DNA from: Pseudomonadota bacterium | GTDB taxonomy: Bacteria; Pseudomonadota; Gammaproteobacteria; Burkholderiales; Gallionellaceae | Length of the DNA stretch: 24,764 nt | Reading direction: 5' to 3' | Assembly (NCBI GenBank): GCA_021822115.1 | Contig: JAJZSA010000037.1 | Location: 1 to 24,764, forward strand | Shown here: positions 1 through 6,339 of the stretch, piece by piece | Numbering within the stretch: position 1 is the first letter of the stretch | How the letters are laid out: each line of letters opens with the position of its first letter | The notes under the pieces: model-generated | The model's input: the letters and a program-made list of their open reading frames with translations, nothing else | Database searches by the model: none | Told to the model about the DNA's origin: nothing | Translations under genes and position numbers: made by a program

Positions 1-10
1 GCTTTTTTTA
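1..10. terminator. T-tract at the left edge, possible end of a terminator
   Basis: The window opens with a run of seven T residues just before the first gene. A run like this fits the tail of a rho-independent terminator whose stem lies outside the window. The stem cannot be seen, so this is only a suggestion. Confidence 0.2.
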
Positions 11-13
11 TCC

Positions 14-730
14 ATGTCCAAACAGCCTCTGGAACGCATCCTGCAAGCGCAGGGTTTCGGCACCCGCAAATGGTGCCGCGAAGTGATCCTCGATGGCGAG
101 GTGACGGTGGATGGCACGCTCATCGACGATCCGCAGCAAGCCTTCGAGACCACGGGACTCGAATTCAGCGTCTTTGGCGACCCCTGGCGCTACCGCGAGC
201 ACGTCTATATCGCCCTGCACAAACCCGTCGACTACGAATGCTCGCGCAAGCCCAGCCACCATCCCGGCGTGCTGTCCTTGCTGCCGGCACAACTGGCCAA
301 CCGCGACGTGCAACCGGTGGGACGCCTGGACCACGACACCACCGGCCTGCTACTGATGTCGGACGACGGCAGCTTCATCCACCGCCAGTCATCGCCCAAA
401 CATCACGTCCCCAAGGTCTATGTGGCCACCACGCACGATGCGGTCACGCCGCAACTGGTGGAACACTTGCTCAAGGGGGTGAAACTGCATGACGAACCCG
501 CCCCGCTGGCAGCCGTGCTGTGCGAGCGACTGGATGAGCACCGTTTGAAGATCGTGCTGGAACAAGGCAAATACCATCAGGTGAAACGCATGCTCGCCGC
601 CGCCGGCAACCATTGCAGTGCTTTGTGCCGCACGCAGATCGGCGGGCTCACGCTGGAAGCGCTGGGGTTAAAAGAAGGCGAGTGGCGCTATCTGGAGGAA
701 GCCGAACTGGCCTTGCTCAAGGACTCCTGA
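14..730 (+). CDS. rsuA: 16S rRNA pseudouridine synthase, RsuA-like
   Basis: This 238-aa protein has the RsuA/RluB/RluE layout: an N-terminal S4 RNA-binding domain (about residues 5-50) followed by the pseudouridine synthase catalytic domain. The signature GRLDHDTTG is at residues 103-111, and D106 is the expected catalytic aspartate. Length matches the RsuA family (about 230 aa). RsuA converts U516 of 16S rRNA to pseudouridine during 30S assembly in the cytoplasm. Related synthases of the same subfamily modify 23S rRNA, so the exact target is inferred. The ATG lies only 13 nt from the window edge, and no good ribosome binding site is visible in that stretch. Confidence 0.88.
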   Translation: MSKQPLERILQAQGFGTRKWCREVILDGEVTVDGTLIDDPQQAFETTGLEFSVFGDPWRYREHVYIALHKPVDYECSRKPSHHPGVLSLLPAQLANRDVQPVGRLDHDTTGLLLMSDDGSFIHRQSSPKHHVPKVYVATTHDAVTPQLVEHLLKGVKLHDEPAPLAAVLCERLDEHRLKIVLEQGKYHQVKRMLAAAGNHCSALCRTQIGGLTLEALGLKEGEWRYLEEAELALLKDS

Positions 731-823
731 AACAACGTAGCGGCAACTACGCCGGACCGCCTAAAGCGGCGCATAATGTGCCGAGGAGCGCTATGTGCAT
801 CCCCTTCACTAAAGGAGGTCGAT

Positions 824-1207
824 ATGCGTCACTTCTATACCGGTCTGCTGCTGTTCGGTGCCTCTTGCGGCGCACATGCCGGCGAGCTGCATAAGCAGGC
901 ACATGCCGCCAAGCATGCCCCGGCAGCGATGCATTACACCCCTTATCGCCCCGACCACGAGCGCAGCTCGGCAGCTGCCGGCCTGATCGCACCACAGCCT
1001 GCCGCCGACCTTGCCGGCGCCGGACTCGACCAGGGCCAGCAACGCCTCATCGCGGTATTGCGTGCGCTACGCGAGCAAAGGATGACCTTGCAGAACGAAC
1101 AGGTACGACTCTCCTTGCAACCCGGTTCCGCCGTGATGGAGACCGACCATCTGAAGGTCGCGGTGCGCGGCGATAACGCCTCGATCACCTGGCACAAGAC
1201 GTTCTAG
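824..1207 (+). CDS. Small exported protein of unknown function
   Basis: A 127-aa protein. The start was chosen because AAAGGAGGT sits 5 nt before this ATG; an upstream in-frame start at 776 would bury the signal peptide. Residues 1-19 look like a Sec signal peptide (hydrophobic core LLLFGASCG, cleavage after AHA), so the product is probably periplasmic. The mature N-terminus is rich in His and Ala. The middle (about residues 70-95) is predicted helical and charged, and the C-terminus looks beta-rich. I recognise no family. It converges on the MFS gene with only 19 nt between the two stops. Confidence 0.7.
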   Translation: MRHFYTGLLLFGASCGAHAGELHKQAHAAKHAPAAMHYTPYRPDHERSSAAAGLIAPQPAADLAGAGLDQGQQRLIAVLRALREQRMTLQNEQVRLSLQPGSAVMETDHLKVAVRGDNASITWHKTF

Positions 1208-1222
1208 CCCTGGCCGGGCTAG
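1204..1222. terminator. Hairpin between convergent genes
   Basis: CTAGCCC and GGGCTAG form a 7-bp stem around a 5-nt loop. It overlaps the stop codon of the small exported protein and lies 4 nt from the end of the MFS gene. There is no clear T-tract on either side, so it is at best a weak or rho-assisted terminator. Confidence 0.3.
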
Positions 1223-1226
1223 TCAC

Positions 1227-2513
1227 TCAGTCGGCGTAACGGCAATACGTCTCGCGCACGAACAGGATGGCGAGCAGACCGATCACGGCAAAGCCGAACA
1301 TCAGACTCATGCCGACCTGATAGTCGGCCAGCCCGAGTGGTGTGCTGTTGCCAGCATGCGCCCGGTCGATGGCCCAGCCGACCAGCGGTTGCAGGATGGC
1401 GGTACCGAGGAAGGCTCCTACGTTGACCACGCTGGTCGCCATCCCGGACAGCGCCGGCGGGTTCACTTCCTTGGCACAGGCCCAGCTCAGCGTGAAGCTG
1501 GGTGCGGCCAGCCCCATCACGAAGAACAGCGCATGGCTCGCCACGCTACCCAGCGCCATGCCGGACAACAACGGCAACCAGCACAGCACATACAACACCG
1601 CACCGACCAGCATCACCGGTTTGCGTCGCCCCAGACGGTCGGACAAGGTACCGATGAAGAAGGCGCCGATGGCGAAACCGCTGAGCAGCAAGGTGGTGTG
1701 ATCGGTGGCGATGGCGCGGTCCATGCCGTACACATCGCGCAGGAAAGGCACCGCCCACAGGCCGCCGAAGGCGAACAGCGTGCCGGCGATGCCCATGTTC
1801 ACGAACAGTCCCGGCCAGGTGGCACGGTTCTTCATCACGATCAGCAGACCGTCGTACCAGTGACCGTCATGCGCGCGATGCGCGGCCTTGCCATCCAGTT
1901 CGCGCAGGCTGGGCAGCCCGGCTTCGCCGGGATGGTTGCGCACGTACCACCAGGCCAGCAAGGCCAGCAGCAGCGAGATGATGCCGAGCACGATGAACAC
2001 CGTGCGCCAGGAGACGAAGCCCAGCGCCCACGCCAGCGGTGCCGCGGCCAGCACCGAACCCAGGTTGCCGATGAGGATGGTGGCGCCGGTAGCGGTGCCG
2101 AAATGACGGTCATGGAACCATACGGCATTCAGCTTGAGCATGCAGATGAACGCGACCGACACGCCCAGACCGACCAGCAGACGGCCGCAGGAGGCGAGCA
2201 GCAGGCTGTCCGCCATGCCGAACAGGATGGAGCCGATGCCGGCGATCACCCCGCCGATGGCCACCACGCGGCGCGGCCCCAAGGTATCGGCGAGGATACC
2301 GGTGGGGATCTGCATCACGGTGTACACGTAGAAATAGGTGGCGGCGAGTCCACCGAGCTGGGCCGCGCTGGCGTCGAATGCCTGCTGCAGGTCGGGGGCG
2401 ATGGCCGCCGGTGCGAACCGATGGAAGAAGGACAACACGTAAGCCAGACCGACGATGATGAACGCGGTCCAGCGCAGACGCACGAGCTGCGCGGTTTGTC
2501 GGGGATTCAGCAT
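1227..2513 (-). CDS. Major facilitator superfamily transporter
   Basis: A 428-aa polytopic inner-membrane protein of typical MFS length with about 12 hydrophobic segments. Two loops carry the MFS motif-A pattern: GILADTLGPRR (residues 72-82, between TM2 and TM3) and GTLSDRLGRRK in the matching position of the second half. The N-terminus (FHRFAPAAIAPDL) resembles a broad MFS clade of organic-anion or metabolite transporters, but the substrate cannot be read from sequence. The ATG has no convincing Shine-Dalgarno, and a 10-bp hairpin ends just upstream of it. A slightly later start is possible. Downstream of grxD on the same strand. Confidence 0.85.
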   Translation of the reverse strand: MLNPRQTAQLVRLRWTAFIIVGLAYVLSFFHRFAPAAIAPDLQQAFDASAAQLGGLAATYFYVYTVMQIPTGILADTLGPRRVVAIGGVIAGIGSILFGMADSLLLASCGRLLVGLGVSVAFICMLKLNAVWFHDRHFGTATGATILIGNLGSVLAAAPLAWALGFVSWRTVFIVLGIISLLLALLAWWYVRNHPGEAGLPSLRELDGKAAHRAHDGHWYDGLLIVMKNRATWPGLFVNMGIAGTLFAFGGLWAVPFLRDVYGMDRAIATDHTTLLLSGFAIGAFFIGTLSDRLGRRKPVMLVGAVLYVLCWLPLLSGMALGSVASHALFFVMGLAAPSFTLSWACAKEVNPPALSGMATSVVNVGAFLGTAILQPLVGWAIDRAHAGNSTPLGLADYQVGMSLMFGFAVIGLLAILFVRETYCRYAD

Positions 2514-2519
2514 AGAAAG

Positions 2520-2544
2520 ATGGGCCGTCAGAGGGACGGCCCAT
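2520..2544 (-). terminator. Strong hairpin between grxD and the MFS gene
   Basis: ATGGGCCGTC and GACGGCCCAT form a perfect 10-bp stem around a 5-nt loop, 12 nt after the grxD stop. It is followed on the minus strand by CTTTCT, a poor U-tract. It probably ends or attenuates the tusE/bolA/grxD transcript. It also ends only 6 nt before the MFS start codon, so it could occlude the MFS ribosome binding site if transcription reads through. Confidence 0.5.
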
Positions 2545-2556
2545 TCTAATTCAGGA

Positions 2557-2889
2557 TCAAGCCTCGGCGAGCGCGTCGGCCAGCAGCTTCTGCAATTCGC
2601 CCTGCTCGTACATGGCCAGCATGATGTCGGAACCGCCGATCAGCTCACCCTTGATGTACAGCTGCGGGAAGGTGGGGAAGTCGGCATAGAACTTCAGGTA
2701 GTTCCACGATACCGGGTCTTCCAGCACGTTCACGAAGGCGAACTTCACGCCCGCCGCCTTGAGCACCTGCGCCGCGCGCCCGGAAAAGCCGCACTGCGGG
2801 AATTGCGGTGTGCCTTTCATGTACAGCACCACAGGATTCTCTGTCACGGTCTGGCGGATGATCTCCAATGCCTGTTGCTTCTCGTCCAT
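2557..2889 (-). CDS. grxD: Monothiol glutaredoxin, Grx4 family
   Basis: A 110-aa protein with the monothiol active site CGFS (C33 in the context PQCGFS) and the Grx4 features MKGTP before it and TFPQLYI plus GGSDI after it. Proteins of this family bind a glutathione-ligated [2Fe-2S] cluster and pass Fe-S clusters on, often as a heterodimer with a BolA-type protein. Start chosen at MDEKQ because AAGGAAAACGCA precedes it; an upstream in-frame start at 2919 would overlap bolA. The gene lies directly downstream of bolA with an 11-nt gap, matching the known Grx4-BolA partnership. Confidence 0.93.
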   Translation of the reverse strand: MDEKQQALEIIRQTVTENPVVLYMKGTPQFPQCGFSGRAAQVLKAAGVKFAFVNVLEDPVSWNYLKFYADFPTFPQLYIKGELIGGSDIMLAMYEQGELQKLLADALAEA

Positions 2890-2900
2890 TGCGTTTTCCT

Positions 2901-3140
2901 TCACTGTTGTTGTGCCCATTGCGCGGGCGTCAGGGTCTTCATCGACAGGGCGTGGATCTTCTCCATGCGTTCGCCCAGCACTTGGTATACCAGCTTGTGC
3001 TGTTGCAGCATGCCCTTGCCTTCGAATTCGCGGCTCACGATCACCGCCTCGAAATGGCGGCCATCGCCCTCCACATGGATATGTTCACAAGGCAAGCCTT
3101 GCAGGATGTATTCCTTGACGTTGTCCGGTGTGACTTTCAT
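2901..3140 (-). CDS. BolA/IbaG family protein
   Basis: A 79-aa single-domain protein. It shows the BolA core pattern: GDGRHFEAVIVS, then FEGK, then HKLVYQVL and a C-terminal HALSMKTLTP. The GDGxHF form is nearer to IbaG (YrbA) than to E. coli BolA. H34 and the downstream His are candidate ligands of the Fe-S cluster shared with a monothiol glutaredoxin. The ATG is preceded by GAGG at about 7 nt. The gene is 11 nt upstream of grxD on the same strand, so the two partners are almost certainly cotranscribed. Confidence 0.9.
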   Translation of the reverse strand: MKVTPDNVKEYILQGLPCEHIHVEGDGRHFEAVIVSREFEGKGMLQQHKLVYQVLGERMEKIHALSMKTLTPAQWAQQQ

Positions 3141-3546
3141 TGCCTACCTCGTTGTTGCTTGGTTATTCCAGCGGCAAGGCGATGATCGCCCTGTCCACCC
3201 ATTTGTCCATCGCGTTGACGTTCCGCACCCACCTCGGCATTCAAGCCGTAGCAACTGCGCTGTCTCGACGTGCGCGGTGCGATGTAATTACAGGCGCAGA
3301 TGCGAACCGTTGAGTCAGGCGTCTCCAGCTGGCGTGAATGCGCACGGCGCACACCACCCCGCTGCCAGGAGATCGCTCAGACCGCAGGGGAATCCGGCGT
3401 CAGCAGCAACACATAGTGGGCCGCATCTGGCCGGGATGATCCGCACTGCACTGGCCATCCAGGCTGTAGTTCAGCTACGACTCCAGGCCGAACTCGCCCG
3501 ATTCAATCCCGGCACCGCGCTCAGCGTGTGCGGGGCCATCTCCTGC
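3141..3546. other. Gene-free stretch of 406 nt between tusE and bolA
   Basis: No recognisable protein or structural RNA is seen here, in a region where other gaps are mostly under 200 nt. On the minus strand, 3240 to 3163 holds a 25-codon ORF (MPRWVRNVNAM... ending RAIIALPLE) just upstream of bolA. It has no clear ribosome binding site and may be chance or the tail of a decayed gene. The stretch could hold the bolA promoter or a long leader, but I could not identify clear -35/-10 boxes. Confidence 0.4.
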
Positions 3547-3840
3547 TCACACGCAACCGGTCGGCTTGGGCATGCCGCCATACTTGGTGATGGGCTTCAT
3601 CGGCCCGGTCATCCACAGGTCGAACACTTCCTTCTGGTCTTCGTTGATGTATTTGGCGAACTTGCGGATCGGCGGCACCGAGGCGAATTCCTCGAAATAT
3701 TCGCGCGCCTTCATGATCTGTTCCCACTTCTTGTCGTTCAGCTCATAGCCGTCTTCCTCGGCCATGGCACGACCGATCTCCTCGGTCCAGTCGCTCATGT
3801 CGACCAGATAGCCGTCGCCGTCGCGTTGCGGTAATTGCAT
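3547..3840 (-). CDS. tusE: TusE/DsrC family sulfur-relay protein
   Basis: A 97-aa protein of the DsrC/TusE/DsvC family. The family pattern is clear: DGYLVDMSDWTEEIG near the N-terminus, WEQIMKAREYFEEF, PPIRKFAKYI and the C-terminal arm GGMPKPTGCV. The penultimate Cys (C96) that carries persulfide is present. The second Cys of true dissimilatory DsrC, 11 residues earlier, is replaced by T85, so this is a TusE/RspA-type protein and not the DsrAB partner. TusE accepts sulfur from TusBCD for 2-thiouridine formation in tRNA, though no tus partners are in this window. Start supported by AGAAGGGG before the ATG. Shorter than E. coli TusE (109 aa) at the N-terminus. Confidence 0.85.
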   Translation of the reverse strand: MQLPQRDGDGYLVDMSDWTEEIGRAMAEEDGYELNDKKWEQIMKAREYFEEFASVPPIRKFAKYINEDQKEVFDLWMTGPMKPITKYGGMPKPTGCV

Positions 3841-3873
3841 GGTCAGCCCCTTCTCGCTTGATTGAGTGGCGCC

Positions 3874-3902
3874 ATTAGAGCTTGCCAGACTAAATTAGTC
3901 AA
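3874..3902 (-). promoter_or_regulatory. Sigma-70-type promoter of tusE with IscR-like palindrome over the -35 box
   Basis: On the minus strand TTGACT (3902-3897) and TCTAAT (3879-3874) are separated by exactly 17 nt, an excellent sigma-70 match. The -10 box ends 33 nt before the tusE ATG. The 13-nt palindrome GACTAATTTAGTC (3900-3888) covers most of the -35 box and the adjoining spacer. It fits the core GACT-R-WWW-Y-AGTC of the E. coli type 1 IscR site, and the flanking bases on the upstream side fit partly. Repression by an Fe-S-loaded Rrf2-type regulator is the natural inference. Confidence 0.6.
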
Positions 3903-3921
3903 CTACTATACAGACAGGGAT

Positions 3922-5466
3922 TTAGGCACGTGCCAGGCGCACCAGCTGGGCATCCTCGACGCGGATGTGATTGATGAGCCAGTCGCGCAGATAGGTGAGC
4001 ACGTCGAACTGCGCCACCAGCGGATTGGCATGCAGTTCTTCATAGAACTCGCCGATCTTTTCCTCGAAGGCATGATGCTGATGCAACTGGCGGTCGATGC
4101 CGTCATAGGCGTAGTGGTCCATCATCTGCTCTTCGGCGCGGAAATGGATCTTGGCATAGGCATCCAGCGCCTTGATCAGGCGCGCCACCTCGCGTGCACC
4201 GCGTTTGCCGATCACCACCTGGTGCAGGTCGTTCACCAGATCGAACAGATAGCGGTGATGTTCGTCGATGACATCGATACCCACGCTCAGACTGTCATCC
4301 CACGGTGCCCATTCGTCCGCGCGACGGCGGATGGGCGGTAGCGTGAGCACTTCCTTGGGATCGATGATGTCGTCGCGATACAACTCGCGGATGCGCAGGA
4401 TCTCCGGCAGCGCATTGCGGAAAGCCGCCACCACGCTCGGGTCGAAATGCTTGCCCGACTCGGACAGCACCCAATTGTGGGCTTGCTCCACTGTCCACGG
4501 TTCCTTGTAGGGACGCGAGGAAGTGAGCGCATCGAACACGTCGGCCACGGAACAGATGCGTGCCAGCAGGGGGATGTCATCGCCACGCAGCCCCTGCGGA
4601 TAGCCTTTGCCATCCCAGCGTTCATGATGCGAACCGGCGATGTCGCGCGCAGCGGCGATGAGTTCGTCCTTGCCTTCGAGGATGGTGACACCGATCTCGG
4701 TATGCTTCTTCATCACCTCGAACTCTTCCGGCGTCAGCTTGCCCGGTTTCAGCAACACCGCATCGGCGATACCGATCTTGCCCACATCATGCATGGGCGC
4801 CGCGATATACAACAGGTCGAGCAACTCTTCAGGCAACTCCATGGCCTTGGCAATGGCTTGCGCATAGTTGGTCATGCGCATGATGTGCCAGCCTGTCTCG
4901 TTGTCGCGGTATTCCGACGCCACACCGAGGCTGCGGATGGCATCGGCACGCGCCTCTTCCAGCTCCAGTTCGCGGATGCGCAAGGTCTCGTTGGACAAGG
5001 TGCGCTGCACCAGCCCGGACAACGCGCGCGCCAGATCCTTGAAGAAACGGCGCTGGATGTCGGATTGTTCGAAATCGGGGGGAACGAAGAACACCGCATA
5101 ACCGACGCTTTCGTTTTCGATGGACAAAGGCAGCAGCAGCACGCGTACGCCAGGCGTCATGCCGTCACCACCCAAGGTGCGGATCTGCGGCAGCTCGTCC
5201 CGTGCCGGCACGTCGAGCTGGTAACGCTCCCATTTGAACGGGCTGTCCCACGCCGCCAGCATGCCGAACTGCGCCACCTGGAACAGGCGTCCGCGCGGGT
5301 TGACCAGCAGGATGGCGCCGCGCGGCTCGACCGGGATGTCTTGCAGCTCGCGCATCAGGGAGAACAGGCGCTCCAGCAAGGCATCGAGATCGGAAGATAT
5401 CCCGCTGGACATGGTCAACTCGAAGACCAGACGGCTGATCGCCAACTTATCCTGCTCGCTATCCAT
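3922..5466 (-). CDS. HD-GYP cyclic-di-GMP phosphodiesterase with C-terminal hemerythrin domain
   Basis: A 514-aa cytoplasmic protein: GAF-like sensor (about 1-155), HD-GYP domain (about 170-355) and hemerythrin-like domain (about 380-514). HD-GYP hydrolyses c-di-GMP. All expected metal ligands are present: E190, H194, HD 226-227, K230, H255, HH 280-281 and D309, with the full HHExxDGxGYP motif at 280-290. The hemerythrin domain should bind a di-iron centre and sense O2 or redox state. H404, H441, E445, H464, H500 and D505 match ligand positions, but the first His of the usual HxxxH pair is Q460. The start at MDSEQ is preferred because AAAGGA lies 9 nt before it; ATG at 5475 abuts that site. 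Oxygen- or iron-dependent control of c-di-GMP is inferred from the domain fusion. Confidence 0.9.
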   Translation of the reverse strand: MDSEQDKLAISRLVFELTMSSGISSDLDALLERLFSLMRELQDIPVEPRGAILLVNPRGRLFQVAQFGMLAAWDSPFKWERYQLDVPARDELPQIRTLGGDGMTPGVRVLLLPLSIENESVGYAVFFVPPDFEQSDIQRRFFKDLARALSGLVQRTLSNETLRIRELELEEARADAIRSLGVASEYRDNETGWHIMRMTNYAQAIAKAMELPEELLDLLYIAAPMHDVGKIGIADAVLLKPGKLTPEEFEVMKKHTEIGVTILEGKDELIAAARDIAGSHHERWDGKGYPQGLRGDDIPLLARICSVADVFDALTSSRPYKEPWTVEQAHNWVLSESGKHFDPSVVAAFRNALPEILRIRELYRDDIIDPKEVLTLPPIRRRADEWAPWDDSLSVGIDVIDEHHRYLFDLVNDLHQVVIGKRGAREVARLIKALDAYAKIHFRAEEQMMDHYAYDGIDRQLHQHHAFEEKIGEFYEELHANPLVAQFDVLTYLRDWLINHIRVEDAQLVRLARA

Positions 5467-5673
5467 ACGCTGCATTCCTTTCCTGATCGTTTGCCCGATG
5501 AGGTCGTGAGGTGGTCTCTACAATGGCGCGCATTAGGACATATTTCATCCCACCCGACAATCGGGAAAGACTGAATTTAACCGTTCGTTCACATGCGATG
5601 CGCAGGAACATACCCGGCAACGCCAGCACGCGCGATAATCCCCCCGCCCATCCATCCCGATCAGGAGCCCACC

Positions 5674-6270
5674 ATGTCACAAGCACCACTACCGAGCAAC
5701 GCACTGGCGCAACTCTTCCTCGATGCACACACGCACAACGCCTGGACCGAGCGCGCCGTGCCGGATGCGCTGCTGCACCAGTTGTATGAGCTGTTGCGCA
5801 TGGGCCCTACCTCCGCCAACTCCTGCCCGCTGCGCGTGGTGTTCGTGAAATCCAGGGCGGCCAAGGAAAAGCTGGCGCCGGCCTTGTCCGAAGGCAACCG
5901 CGCCAAGACCCTGGCCGCGCCGGTCACCGCCATCATCGGTTACGACCTGCACTTCTACGACAAGCTGGGCAAGCTGTTCCCGCATGCGCCGGATGCCCCC
6001 AGCTGGTTCAACAAGGATGAACAGACCGCCTTCCTCAACGCCTTCCGCGGCGGCACGCTGCAAGGCGCCTACCTCATCGTCGCCGCCCGCGCGCTGGGCC
6101 TGGACTGCGGCCCCATGGGCGGCTTCGTCAACGCCAAGGTGGATGAACTGTTCTTCGCCGGCACGCACATAAAATCCAACTTCCTGTGCAACCTCGGTTA
6201 CGGCGATCCCAAGGGCGTCTATCCGCGCAACCCGCGCCTGGATTTCGACGAAGCCTGCCGCATCGAATAA
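5674..6270 (+). CDS. rutE: Nitroreductase-family protein, RutE/malonic semialdehyde reductase-like
   Basis: A 198-aa protein of the FMN-dependent nitroreductase fold. It has the RutE/YdfG subgroup features: [17 protein letters not shown] near residue 43, which binds FMN, and a [25 protein letters not shown] segment. RutE reduces malonic semialdehyde (3-oxopropanoate) with NADPH in the pyrimidine Rut pathway. No other rut gene is here, so a general detoxifying NAD(P)H:flavin oxidoreductase is equally possible. The ATG is preceded by AGGAG at about 7 nt. It shares a 207-nt region with the divergent HD-GYP gene and converges on the FabMG-like gene. Confidence 0.82.
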   Translation: MSQAPLPSNALAQLFLDAHTHNAWTERAVPDALLHQLYELLRMGPTSANSCPLRVVFVKSRAAKEKLAPALSEGNRAKTLAAPVTAIIGYDLHFYDKLGKLFPHAPDAPSWFNKDEQTAFLNAFRGGTLQGAYLIVAARALGLDCGPMGGFVNAKVDELFFAGTHIKSNFLCNLGYGDPKGVYPRNPRLDFDEACRIE

Positions 6271-6291
6271 CGCGGAGCGCAGTTCAAAAAC

Positions 6292-6323
6292 AAAAAAGCC
6301 GCGAGCATGCTCGCGGCTTTTTT
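6292..6323. terminator. Bidirectional rho-independent terminator
   Basis: A perfect 20-nt GC-rich palindrome (6298-6317; 8-bp stem GCCGCGAG, loop CATG) is flanked by six A on the left and six T on the right. Either strand therefore reads as a stem followed by a U-tract. It lies between the convergent stops of the nitroreductase and the FabMG-like gene and should stop transcription from both. Confidence 0.93.
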
Positions 6324-6339
6324 CATCGCGACTACCGGA

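Noticed and set aside
1356..2549. A 397-codon plus-strand open frame
   Set aside because: It is antisense to the MFS transporter and rich in Gln, Gly and His, with no domain signature.
3137..3352. A 71-codon minus-strand frame between bolA and tusE
   Set aside because: It overlaps the bolA start, is rich in Arg and Gln, and has no motif or ribosome binding site.
3547..3840. Dissimilatory DsrC
   Set aside because: Only the penultimate Cys is present; the partner Cys of the C-x10-C pair is T85, and no dsr genes are nearby.
5553..5565. Short inverted repeat CCCGA-CAA-TCGGG between the HD-GYP and nitroreductase genes
   Set aside because: A 5-bp stem with a 3-nt loop is common by chance in GC-rich DNA, and it has no relation to a promoter I could identify.
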